The notes beneath the pieces were generated by a model. The model was not told where the DNA came from and ran no database searches. It was given only the letters and a program-made list of their open reading frames with translations. This document shows, in pieces, positions 1-6,972 of a DNA stretch of 9,629 bases; positions within the stretch are counted from its first letter, which is position 1; the number at the start of each line of letters is the position of its first letter. The position numbers were made by a program, and so were the translations under genes. The DNA comes from CBFIHN01 sp965662575 (lineage in GTDB: Bacteria > Pseudomonadota > Gammaproteobacteria > Francisellales > CACEW01): positions 1-9,629 of the forward strand of contig CBFIHN010000053.1 of assembly GCA_965662575.1 (NCBI GenBank). Direction: 5' to 3'.

Positions 1-432
1 TTTCATATTGCTATGAAATTTAAGAACGTTGCAATTCCCGATGATTTTAAGGAAGACTATCATGGGGCCAAATGGTCTCTGTGGCATGGTAAGCCTGACG
101 AGGCATTAAAAAAATTGAAAGCAATTAAGCAAGAGGTTAATCGTGAAAAAACCTCAGTTAAACTCGAGAAACTGATGACTTATATTGATAATAATAAAGA
201 TTACATTGTGTGCTACGAAGATCGTAAAAATAAGGGGCTTACTTTTACCAGCCACCTTGCTGAATCAACGGTAGAGAGTTTGATCAATAAAAGGTGCAAA
301 GGACGTCAACACATGAGATGGACGAGAGAGGGAGTGCATCCCCTGCTACAGATTAGGTGCTATGTTGCAAGTAATGAATGGAATGAAAATTGGCAAAGAA
401 AAGTGCTTGGCGCTATGACTAAAGCTGCATAA
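1..432 (+). CDS. ISKra4-type transposase, C-terminal part (5' end outside window)
   Basis: The frame is open from the first base, so the gene starts upstream of the window and the ATG at 13 is internal. The first visible residues, FHIAMKF, resemble the stretch that follows the second catalytic aspartate in ISKra4-type DDE transposases (usually DWFHI...). The remainder carries the family's C-terminal signature: WSLWHG near residue 22 from the ATG, then ESTVESLINKRCKG and MRWTREG...LLQIR at about 85-115. The stop at 430-432 is where such proteins usually end, so the 3' end looks intact. About 25 bases beyond the stop may be the right terminus of the IS (GGCGACAACTAAATTACAC), but the other end is not visible to confirm this. 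Family assignment is from recalled motifs and could be off at subgroup level. Whether the whole gene is functional cannot be judged. Confidence 0.75.
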   Translation, partial: FHIAMKFKNVAIPDDFKEDYHGAKWSLWHGKPDEALKKLKAIKQEVNREKTSVKLEKLMTYIDNNKDYIVCYEDRKNKGLTFTSHLAESTVESLINKRCKGRQHMRWTREGVHPLLQIRCYVASNEWNENWQRKVLGAMTKAA

Positions 433-467
433 AAAGGCGACAACTAAATTACACTTCCAGCGAGGTT

Positions 468-887
468 TTACGTTTCGTCATCAAAAACGGGCTTCGCTTC
501 CTCTCTTGAAATGGGTTGAGTGAGATCTGGGTCTTTGAAGATATCACGGTAATACCCGTATAGATTGAGGGACTCATCTTTAGCTTCAATGCTCCAAGAG
601 ACTAAGTCTTCACGCATGTAGGCAGCACCAACCACTTTAATACTGGTTGTGGGGACGGTATAGGGCTTCCTAATATAGAATGTCCCTTTGTATTCATGGC
701 CTAACGGCATGTCGATAATTTTTTTAGAAACCTTTTTTGCAATAGAGTTGAGGTATTTCTGAATTTCATCAATCTTGTTGCTGTCATTTGTATACTTAGA
801 GATAGTTTCTTTCAGTCTATCAACATTGTGGGCAGTCTGTTTTATGTTGTAAAGGTCACGCTTCAAGGCTAATCGATTGGCAGGCAT
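468..887 (-). CDS. hypothetical protein, 139 aa
   Basis: I do not recognise this protein. The N-terminal half (about residues 5-60) is rich in K, E, D, N and I, with helical and possibly coiled-coil spacing. The C-terminal half (about 65-125) alternates hydrophobic and polar residues (KGTFYIRKPYTVP, IKVVGAAYM, SWSIEAKDESLNLYGYY) and looks like a small beta domain. It has no signal peptide, membrane segment or cysteine motif. It runs opposite to every other gene here and lies between the ISKra4 end and the nuclease operon. No Shine-Dalgarno precedes the ATG. The frame stays open upstream to a stop near 933, without another ATG or GTG. It may be leaderless, regulated through the dyad at 927-945, or a remnant of a longer gene. 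Length and amino-acid composition favour a real protein, but no function can be given. Confidence 0.5.
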   Translation of the reverse strand: MPANRLALKRDLYNIKQTAHNVDRLKETISKYTNDSNKIDEIQKYLNSIAKKVSKKIIDMPLGHEYKGTFYIRKPYTVPTTSIKVVGAAYMREDLVSWSIEAKDESLNLYGYYRDIFKDPDLTQPISREEAKPVFDDET

Positions 888-926
888 AATGTTGAGTACG
901 ATGTTTGAATGTTGACCGTATTTTAC

Positions 927-945
927 CTCAATTTAGGGAATTGAG
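927..945. promoter_or_regulatory. perfect 7-bp dyad, candidate operator
   Basis: CTCAATT and AATTGAG are separated by 5 bases (TAGGG). The dyad lies about 40 bases upstream of the minus-strand hypothetical gene, where an operator for that gene would be expected. The arms are AT-rich and no T-tract follows, so a terminator is less likely. There is no regulator gene in the window to pair it with. Confidence 0.3.
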
Positions 946-1095
946 CTATGGTGGCGGAATGCTCAAAAACCATCCTGGTCGGTGTATCTTGAAACGATCA
1001 TTTTTCTGTACTTGCTTTTATACTTAGTTGAGAAGAGTATTGGGTTTTACAGAGAATTCCAATTAGTTCTTTTGTTTATGGGGTTTGAGGCCGTA

Positions 1096-1123
1096 TTGAC
1101 TCAGGGGAGTAAGAGTGTAAAAA
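1096..1123 (+). promoter_or_regulatory. weak sigma70-like promoter for the nuclease-recombinase operon
   Basis: TTGACT at 1096-1101 matches the -35 consensus at five of six positions. TAAAAA at 1118-1123, 16 bases further on, matches -10 at four of six. It lies about 75 bases upstream of the ATG at 1201 and points into the DUF1016 gene. In AT-rich DNA such matches arise by chance, so this is only a candidate. Confidence 0.3.
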
Positions 1124-1200
1124 TATCCCATCTACATATTTAAGATATCCTAAATTCAAAATAAATGGGATTTGGGTATAAATTGGTTTTGGTGGATTGT

Positions 1201-2229
1201 ATGGGCAGCAACTTAATCAATAGCTCTCTTCTTGAAAATATTAGAGAGCTACTGTCAGAAAGTCGTAATAAAGTTTATCAGGCTGTTAATCACGCCATGA
1301 TTCATACTTATTGGAGTATTGGGCGGTTAATAGTTGAAGATGAGCAAAAGGGTGCAGAGCGTTCCGAGTATGGTAGCCACCAGTTGGAAAAATTATCAGC
1401 AGCTTTATGTGGTGAGTTTGGTAAAGGGTTTGATATAACAAACATTAGGAGAATGCGTAAGATTTACTTGACTTACCCAAATCGTGACACGCTGTCGCCC
1501 GAATTGAGTTGGAGTCATTATCGCGCACTTTTACGTCTTACAAACAAAGCAGCGAGGGATTGGTACGAAGCCGAAACCATATCAAATAGTTGGAGCGTTC
1601 GAGCTTTAGAGAGGCAAATTAACAAACTATATTATGAGCGCCTACTTGCAAGTCGTGACAAAGAGGCAGTGGTGGAGGAGGCACAAGAGAAGACTAAAAA
1701 ACTAAGTCTGGATCCAAAGCATTATTTAAGGGATCCGTATTTATTGGAATTCTTAAATATTCCAAACACTGGTGTTCTTGAAACAGATATTGAAGAGGCT
1801 CTGCTAACCAATTTACAAGAGTTTTTATTAGAGCTAGGCAAAGGATTTGCTTTTGTTGAACGCCAGCAGAGGATTAAGACAGATGGCCAAGATTTTGCCA
1901 TTGATTTGGTATTTTACAATTACATATTAAAGTGTTTTGTCTTAATTGATATAAAACTAAATGAACTAACTCATCAAGATGTTGGTCAGATGGATACCTA
2001 TGTGAGGATTTATGATGACCAGAAAAAGGGTGAGTTAGACAACCCAACTGTTGGTCTAATACTCTGTAGTAAGAAAAGCAAAGCGATAGCGAAGTATTCG
2101 ATTCTTGCTGACAGCAAGCAAGTATTTGCCTCTAAGTATTTCTCTTATTTGCCCACAGAAGAAGAGCTGGCTATAGAGATCCAGCGAGAGGCTAAATTAT
2201 TAGGATTTGGCCTTGGAGATAAAGAATGA
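1201..2229 (+). CDS. DUF1016 / YhcG-family PD-(D/E)XK nuclease
   Basis: This is a 342-residue protein of the YhcG family. The N-terminal DUF1016 helical domain (about residues 8-150) shows the typical pattern of a long helix, YWSIGRLIVEDEQ, YGSHQLEKLSAAL and a WSHYRALLR segment. The C-terminal part is a PD-(D/E)XK nuclease fold: E220 in FVERQQR, D235 in FAIDLVFYN, D250-I-K252 in LIDIK, and Q263 in GQMD. All expected catalytic positions are present, so it looks active. The ATG at 1201 is preferred over the in-frame ATG at 1165: it follows a weak GGTGGA at 1191-1196, 1165 has no ribosome-binding site, and homologues begin near this residue. The stop overlaps the recombinase start (ATGA, 2226-2229), implying translational coupling. 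The family is proposed to act on DNA and recurs in accessory and defence regions, but its substrate is unsettled. Confidence 0.92.
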   Translation: MGSNLINSSLLENIRELLSESRNKVYQAVNHAMIHTYWSIGRLIVEDEQKGAERSEYGSHQLEKLSAALCGEFGKGFDITNIRRMRKIYLTYPNRDTLSPELSWSHYRALLRLTNKAARDWYEAETISNSWSVRALERQINKLYYERLLASRDKEAVVEEAQEKTKKLSLDPKHYLRDPYLLEFLNIPNTGVLETDIEEALLTNLQEFLLELGKGFAFVERQQRIKTDGQDFAIDLVFYNYILKCFVLIDIKLNELTHQDVGQMDTYVRIYDDQKKGELDNPTVGLILCSKKSKAIAKYSILADSKQVFASKYFSYLPTEEELAIEIQREAKLLGFGLGDKE

Positions 2230-2807
2230 TTTTTGCTTATGTTAGAGTTTCTACGCAGGATCAAAACACTGATAGCCAAGTTCTGGAATTAAAAAAACAT
2301 GGGTATGATGAGTTAATTATTGAAAAAGCCAGTGGTGCCAAAACAGACCGGCCAAAACTTCAGGGTTTAATAGAAAAATTGAGAAAAGACGATACGTTAC
2401 TCGTTTATCGTCTTGATAGGTTGGGGCGCTCATTAAAGCATTTGATTGAGCTGGTTGAAGTTGTTAATGAAAAAGAAGCGAATTTAGTTTCTATCACGGA
2501 TGCAGTTAATACTAAATCAGCAAGTGGCAAACTAATTTTCCACATTTTTGGTGCAATTGCTGACTTTGAGCGCGAGCTTATTCGTGAGCGAACTATGGTT
2601 GGTTTAAAGGCAGCGCGCGCTAGAGGTCGATTAGGTGGCAGGCCAAAAGGGCTATCTGAGGCGGCGCAAAGGAAAGCTAGAGCTGCGCGCAAACTATACG
2701 ACCAAGAAGAAATGACAACCGCTGAAATTATGAAGGCTCTTGATATTGGTTCTCGAAGGACGCTTTATAACTATTTAAAGTGGGCTCAAGAGAACCCAAA
2801 AATATAA
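2226..2807 (+). CDS. small serine recombinase (Pin/Hin/resolvase family)
   Basis: This 193-residue protein has the size and layout of DNA invertases and Tn3-type resolvases. The catalytic serine is S9 in YVRVSTQDQN. The arginine cluster is R62, R65 and R68 in YRLDRLGRS, with D64 between, and R116 and R120 lie in the long helix ERELIRERT (115-123). A C-terminal helix-turn-helix follows at about 145-188 (AEIMKALDIGSRRTLYNYL). All core catalytic residues are present, so it is probably active. Translation starts at the ATG overlapping the nuclease stop, with GGAG at 2215-2218 seven bases upstream. Enzymes of this class cut and rejoin DNA through a 5' phosphoserine link at short dyad sites to invert, resolve or move DNA. 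No transposase or clear recombination site accompanies it, so resolvase, invertase and accessory-element roles all remain possible. Confidence 0.93.
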   Translation: MIFAYVRVSTQDQNTDSQVLELKKHGYDELIIEKASGAKTDRPKLQGLIEKLRKDDTLLVYRLDRLGRSLKHLIELVEVVNEKEANLVSITDAVNTKSASGKLIFHIFGAIADFERELIRERTMVGLKAARARGRLGGRPKGLSEAAQRKARAARKLYDQEEMTTAEIMKALDIGSRRTLYNYLKWAQENPKI

Positions 2808-2819
2808 CATGGCAGGTTC

Positions 2820-2831
2820 TACATGCTTGTA
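2820..2831. other. short near-perfect dyad after recombinase gene
   Basis: TACATGCTTGTA is a 12-base dyad with one mismatched pair, 13 bases beyond the recombinase stop. Serine recombinases act at short imperfect dyads with a central dinucleotide, so the location is suggestive. Only the core is symmetric and no second copy was found in the window. Confidence 0.15.
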
Positions 2832-2842
2832 CAGGATTTGTT

Positions 2843-2884
2843 GTTTAGATTGCGGCTGAACCTTTAAAGATAAGCCGCTTAAAC
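2843..2884 (+). terminator. bulged hairpin between the two operons
   Basis: GCGGCT (2852-2857) pairs perfectly with AGCCGC (2873-2878) across a 15-base loop. An outer GTTTA/TAAAC pair (2843-2847 with 2880-2884) extends the stem across a bulge. It sits between the recombinase stop and the SNF2 gene, where a terminator would fall. No T-tract follows on the plus strand, so it is either a weak terminator or a structured leader of the SNF2-SWIM transcript. Confidence 0.3.
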
Positions 2885-2911
2885 TGAAAACTTGATTTTG
2901 AGTATTTGACT

Positions 2912-5900
2912 ATGAAAACAATCCACCTAACCTGGCGCCCAGAACTAAAAGCTTTTGATAATAGCGGAGAGCTTTTGATTTGGGTAGAGTCTACGCAAGG
3001 CTTAGCCAAGCGCAGTAAAAACAACTATCAACACTCACTAAATCATGAAACTGCCTTGCCCATCCTTGACGCTTATTTTAAAGATTGCGTACTTAGGCCC
3101 TGCAAGGCAAAGCTACCAATACCAGTTAATAACAAAGGCGAGCCTATTCCCTCATCTATGGTTGCCAATTATCATGGCATGGAAGACACGCAGCCAGTGG
3201 ATTTTAAAACATTAACAGTAGAATGTTTCAAGTCAAACTCAACGCTTGGCTTACTTAAGGCATTGAACTTTGGTCAATACTACTTAGACGAAGAAACCCA
3301 CCTTGCAGGCGATTGCCAGTTTTGGATAACCATGGGCAAAGTGCTGAGCCAAATAATTAAACACGACCAATACATCTGCGACTTTGCTACTGAGAAGAAA
3401 AATGGTGGCTTTGTATTTCATAGTGTATGGCAAGCGCTCTCGGATGACTTTGATGCCAAGCTAGGCCAACTGTCAAAGTCTATGCCACTGTCCGCATCTA
3501 CCCTTGGCGCTAGCGTTGAGCCAGAGAGTTTGCTGAAACATTTCTCTGATGTTATTTTAACGGAATTCATCGCGCAAACCGCCTTTGCTCAAAAGTATTA
3601 CAAACTGGTTGAAGAATCCCTGATTGAGCCTGCGCTTGATGCCCAGGATAACCTTAATATTTCTGAGGATCAGTGGGTACAATGGAAACTGTGGCGCAAC
3701 AATCTTGAATATACCCAACGCGGCGCACCCTTTCGCTTAGTGTTTAAATTGCTCTCACCGCAATCAGAAACCGGCGATTGGTTTTTGGAGGTGTTACTAC
3801 AATCAAAAAGCGATCCATCCTGCATGGTTGATTTAGCGACTTATCAAAAGAATAAACTCAAAGAAAGCCAGTTTTATCAAAAGATGTTTGGCACCTCAAT
3901 GGAGCGAAGCTTGCTGTTACAGCTTGGCTATGCTGCAAGACTCTATTCTCCAATTGATTTTATTTTTAAAACGCATTTAAAAGAATCCAACATCCCTTTA
4001 ACGCAAAGCGAGGCATTTGAATTTCTCAAAGAAAGCGCTTGGACTCTACACGCTAGTGGCTATCGCATTGTAGTGCCTGCCTGGTGGACCAACAAAGGCC
4101 GCCTAAAAGCAAAAGTTAAAATCAAAGCCAGAGATCGAAATCAGCAAAAGCTGGAAAGTGCCAAAGGCCATTTATCATTTGAAGGCTTAGTCGGCTTTGA
4201 CTACAAACTTGCCATTGGCGCTGAAACGGTTAGCAAATCAGAGTGGGCAACGTTATTAGAATCTAAATCCGATCTCGTCTTTTTTAGAGGCGAATGGATT
4301 GAAATCGACCCAAATGAAATGCAACGAATTCAAAACTTAATTGAGAGCTCTGAAAACGATCAACAACTTGGCAGCATCCGAGACTTGCTCGACATCGCCG
4401 CTAATGATCAAGATTATGACCTTGATATGGATGAGGCGTTACAGTCGATGATGAATAGATTATTCGACAAAGATTTGCTCAAACCTTTACCCAACCCCAA
4501 AGGCCTTAAGGCCAAGCTCCGCCCTTATCAAAAACGCGGTTTATCGTGGCTTGCCTATTTAGAATCACTGGGCATGCACCCATGCCTAGCGGATGACATG
4601 GGCTTGGGTAAAACCATGCAAATGATCTCACTGTTACTCAGTAAACCAATGGGTGAGCCGGCACTTCTGGTCGCTCCTACTTCGGTGATTGGTAACTGGG
4701 ATCGTGAAATTAAGAAGTTTGCGCCCAGCATCAGTACCTTTGTGTATCATGGCAGCCAGCGTCAATCAAAGGAATCCTATTATGCACTGAATAACAGCAA
4801 CCTGGTGATTACCTCTTACGGTTTATTACGAAAAGACAAATCGGTCTTTCAAGCAAGGCCTTGGTCCCGCTTGATTTTGGATGAAGCACAGAACATTAAA
4901 AATCCGCTCGCCTCGCAAACCAAAGCCATTTGCAGCATTAATGCCGAATCACGAATTGCCCTAACTGGAACCCCGATTGAAAACCGACTCATGGACTTAT
5001 GGTCACTGTTCCACTTTTTAAACCCGGGATTCTTGGGCGATAAAACTTTCTTTAAGAAAGCCTTTGAGATTCCAGTACAAAGAGACAACGATCAAACTCA
5101 AGCTCGAGTGTTAAAGAGAATGGTTGAGCCGTTTATCTTAAGACGACTTAAAACTGATAAAAGCATCATCAAAGATTTGCCCGACAAAATTGAGCAAAAG
5201 GTTTACTGTCAGCTCACCAAAGAACAAGCTTCCATTTATCAATCGATTGTTGATCACGCTGAAAAGCAATTAAATGAAACTGAAGCAAGCAATAAGCAAG
5301 CTATTTTTATCTCATCCTTGCTGCGCTTAAAACAAGCCTGCAACCATCCCGCTCAAGCCTTGCAAGATGGCAGCGAGTTTTCACCTGAGCGCTCAGTTAA
5401 ACTAAAGCGTTTACTTGAAATGAGCCAAGAAATTATTGATGCCGGCGACAGCTTGCTAATCTTTAGCCAATTCACGGAAATTTGTGATTCACTACACAAA
5501 ATGCTGCGTGAGCATTTGGGCGTGCACACGCATTACTTGCACGGCGGCACTTCACGAAAACAACGAGAAAAAATGATTGAGCAATTCCAGGCCGAAGATG
5601 CAAAGCCGAGTATTTTTATCCTTTCGCTCAAAGCCGGTGGTGTTGGCATCACCCTAACACGTGCCAATCATGTGATTCACTTTGACCGCTGGTGGAACCC
5701 AGCCGTTGAAAACCAGGCGACTGACCGAGCCTATCGCATTGGCCAAGAAAAAACAGTGTTTGCCTATAAATTTATTACTACAGGCACCGTTGAAGAGAGC
5801 ATTGACCAAATGCTTGAAGATAAACAAAAAGTGACCGACATGATTGTCGGCAATGATGAATCTTGGCTCAGCAAACTGGATGCCAAAACCTTTATTGATT

Positions 5901-5938
5901 TAATTAAGCTCAAACAAGAAATGGTGACAGAATCATGA
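2912..5938 (+). CDS. SNF2-family DNA-dependent ATPase, HelZ-like, 1008 aa
   Basis: This is a large SNF2/SWI2 superfamily-2 motor. Residues 1-380 match no domain I can name. Residues about 383-490 look like the SNF2-associated domain (GLVGFDYKLAIG, FFRGEWIEID). The ATPase core begins near 540. Motif I is DDMGLGKT with Walker lysine K567, motif II is DEAQ from D657, and motif III is LTGTP near 685. The C-terminal RecA lobe carries LSLKAGGVGITLT near 905, FDRWWNPAVENQATDRAYRIGQ-type motifs V-VI and the arginine finger R942. All motor motifs are intact. Length and layout resemble HelZ-type bacterial SNF2 proteins of about 1000 residues. ATG 2912 is chosen; an in-frame TTG at 2906 would add two residues. 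The stop overlaps the SWIM gene by 4 bp. It probably translocates on DNA to remodel protein-DNA complexes. The process it serves, repair or defence, is not shown by the sequence. Confidence 0.95.
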   Translation: MKTIHLTWRPELKAFDNSGELLIWVESTQGLAKRSKNNYQHSLNHETALPILDAYFKDCVLRPCKAKLPIPVNNKGEPIPSSMVANYHGMEDTQPVDFKTLTVECFKSNSTLGLLKALNFGQYYLDEETHLAGDCQFWITMGKVLSQIIKHDQYICDFATEKKNGGFVFHSVWQALSDDFDAKLGQLSKSMPLSASTLGASVEPESLLKHFSDVILTEFIAQTAFAQKYYKLVEESLIEPALDAQDNLNISEDQWVQWKLWRNNLEYTQRGAPFRLVFKLLSPQSETGDWFLEVLLQSKSDPSCMVDLATYQKNKLKESQFYQKMFGTSMERSLLLQLGYAARLYSPIDFIFKTHLKESNIPLTQSEAFEFLKESAWTLHASGYRIVVPAWWTNKGRLKAKVKIKARDRNQQKLESAKGHLSFEGLVGFDYKLAIGAETVSKSEWATLLESKSDLVFFRGEWIEIDPNEMQRIQNLIESSENDQQLGSIRDLLDIAANDQDYDLDMDEALQSMMNRLFDKDLLKPLPNPKGLKAKLRPYQKRGLSWLAYLESLGMHPCLADDMGLGKTMQMISLLLSKPMGEPALLVAPTSVIGNWDREIKKFAPSISTFVYHGSQRQSKESYYALNNSNLVITSYGLLRKDKSVFQARPWSRLILDEAQNIKNPLASQTKAICSINAESRIALTGTPIENRLMDLWSLFHFLNPGFLGDKTFFKKAFEIPVQRDNDQTQARVLKRMVEPFILRRLKTDKSIIKDLPDKIEQKVYCQLTKEQASIYQSIVDHAEKQLNETEASNKQAIFISSLLRLKQACNHPAQALQDGSEFSPERSVKLKRLLEMSQEIIDAGDSLLIFSQFTEICDSLHKMLREHLGVHTHYLHGGTSRKQREKMIEQFQAEDAKPSIFILSLKAGGVGITLTRANHVIHFDRWWNPAVENQATDRAYRIGQEKTVFAYKFITTGTVEESIDQMLEDKQKVTDMIVGNDESWLSKLDAKTFIDLIKLKQEMVTES

Positions 5939-6780
5939 GTAAGATATTACATAAAACCTGGTGGGGCGAAGCTTTTGTCAACTCACTAGAAGCATTTATT
6001 GACTATGGTCGCCTATCACGTGGCAAATCCTATCGCACCGACCATCGCATCTTAAAATTTGCTATGAATGAGAACAACATTGAAGCAACGGTGCGCGGCA
6101 ACGCAAACCCCTACTTTGGCGTCACCAAAGAGCCAAAATACAAAGTCTCTTTAACATTTCAACGCATAACCAATGTTGACTGGACAAGCATCATTGCCTG
6201 CATTTGCAAAAATCCAGGCTGGCTGTCAAAACTAATGCTCAATGAAATTCCTGATGATATCGAAAAAGCTTTCGACAACATTAGCCTGCTGCCGAAACGC
6301 TTTGATGACATCCGCGCCACGTGCAGTTGTCCGGATTATGCCAATCCCTGCAAACATATTGCTGGCGTCTATTACCGAATTGCCAATCTTTTAGATGGCA
6401 ACCCCATGCTCTTGTTTGAGCTACACGGATTACCACTTAAATCGCTCAAGCAAAAACTTAAAGCAGACGAACTTGGCGCAGCCTTTGCCGAACACTTAGA
6501 GCAACCCGAACAACTTACCCTAGCCGCAAGCACTAGTCGCTATTCACCCGTTAAAACCAAACAGAAACCAACGATTAAAAAACTGACGATAGCCGATATT
6601 TGGGAGCAAAAACCCATCGATATTGATTTTAACCAAGAAAGCGGCGAGCCTATTGGCGCGGCCTTAATCAAGAAACAAGGCGACTACCCTGAGTTTTGGG
6701 CCAAGCATGGCTCTTTTGTTCAGGCAATGGAAGGCATTTACAACTATGCCAAAATCAAGAATCGTAAAATTATTTTTTAA
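5935..6780 (+). CDS. SWIM zinc-finger protein, partner of SNF2 ATPase
   Basis: This 281-residue protein has a SWIM zinc-binding motif, CxCx6CxH: C130 and C132 in CSCPDYANP, then C139 and H141 in CKH. The SWIM domain is named for SWI2/SNF2 and MuDR proteins and is thought to bind DNA or proteins. Bacterial SWIM genes are often found next to SNF2 ATPases, as here. The N-terminal part begins KTWWGEAFVNSLE, a start common to this family. A basic linker (KTKQKPTIKK, near 205) precedes a C-terminal segment with FWAKHGSFVQAMEGIYNYA, which looks like the family's normal end, so the gene appears complete despite the IS1 element 124 bases downstream. Its ATG overlaps the SNF2 stop (ATGA), with GGTGA at 5923-5927, so the two are likely made in step. 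The role is probably substrate targeting for the ATPase (inference). Confidence 0.92.
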   Translation: MSKILHKTWWGEAFVNSLEAFIDYGRLSRGKSYRTDHRILKFAMNENNIEATVRGNANPYFGVTKEPKYKVSLTFQRITNVDWTSIIACICKNPGWLSKLMLNEIPDDIEKAFDNISLLPKRFDDIRATCSCPDYANPCKHIAGVYYRIANLLDGNPMLLFELHGLPLKSLKQKLKADELGAAFAEHLEQPEQLTLAASTSRYSPVKTKQKPTIKKLTIADIWEQKPIDIDFNQESGEPIGAALIKKQGDYPEFWAKHGSFVQAMEGIYNYAKIKNRKIIF

Positions 6781-6904
6781 CAAAAAGTGGGGCGTCTTGA
6801 TGGTGGCTGTTTTGCTGAAGGCGTTTTATACAGTAAAATTACATCTATTCGTGTCTATGTATGGTTGGGAGTATAGCGGTGGCATTGTCAAGCAATTAAA
6901 AGCG
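6781..6904. other. gene-free spacer between SWIM gene and IS1 element
   Basis: This 124-base stretch has no convincing coding frame on either strand, no IS end and no stem plus T-tract terminator. It may be the natural downstream flank of the SNF2-SWIM operon. A plus-strand reading frame crosses it from the SWIM gene into the IS1 element but makes no recognisable protein. Confidence 0.4.
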
Positions 6905-6927
6905 GGTGGTGTTTTAAATGTGTTGCT
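6905..6927 (+). repeat. IS1-family left terminal inverted repeat (23 bp)
   Basis: It reads GGTGGTGTTTTA at the outer end and TGTGTTGCT at the inner end. It is identical to the reverse complement of 7724-7746. The match stops on both sides of the 23 bases, which fixes the element's boundaries. Confidence 0.9.
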
Positions 6928-6972
6928 AGGTTTAAAATTGATCATCTATAAAGAGATCATGAGGATGATGAA

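Larger units (their letters stand above)
888..1200. other. non-coding interval with dyad and weak promoter signals
   Basis: About 310 bases lie between the divergent hypothetical gene and the DUF1016 nuclease. I find no convincing coding frame. The left part holds a perfect inverted repeat (927-945). The right part holds a weak sigma70-like promoter for the nuclease. The middle (about 950-1090) shows nothing I can name; no tRNA fold, riboswitch motif or IS end is evident. Confidence 0.5.

Noticed and set aside
1004..1013. CTGTACTTGC upstream of the nuclease, resembling the complement of the dyad near 2822-2831, as an inverted recombination pair
   Set aside because: It has two mismatches in ten bases, no symmetry around the left copy and no extended similarity, so this is consistent with chance.
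1165..1200. Upstream in-frame ATG giving a 12-residue longer DUF1016 protein
   Set aside because: It has no ribosome-binding site, and the extra residues (MGFGYKLVLVDC) do not resemble the start of the family. ATG 1201 fits better.
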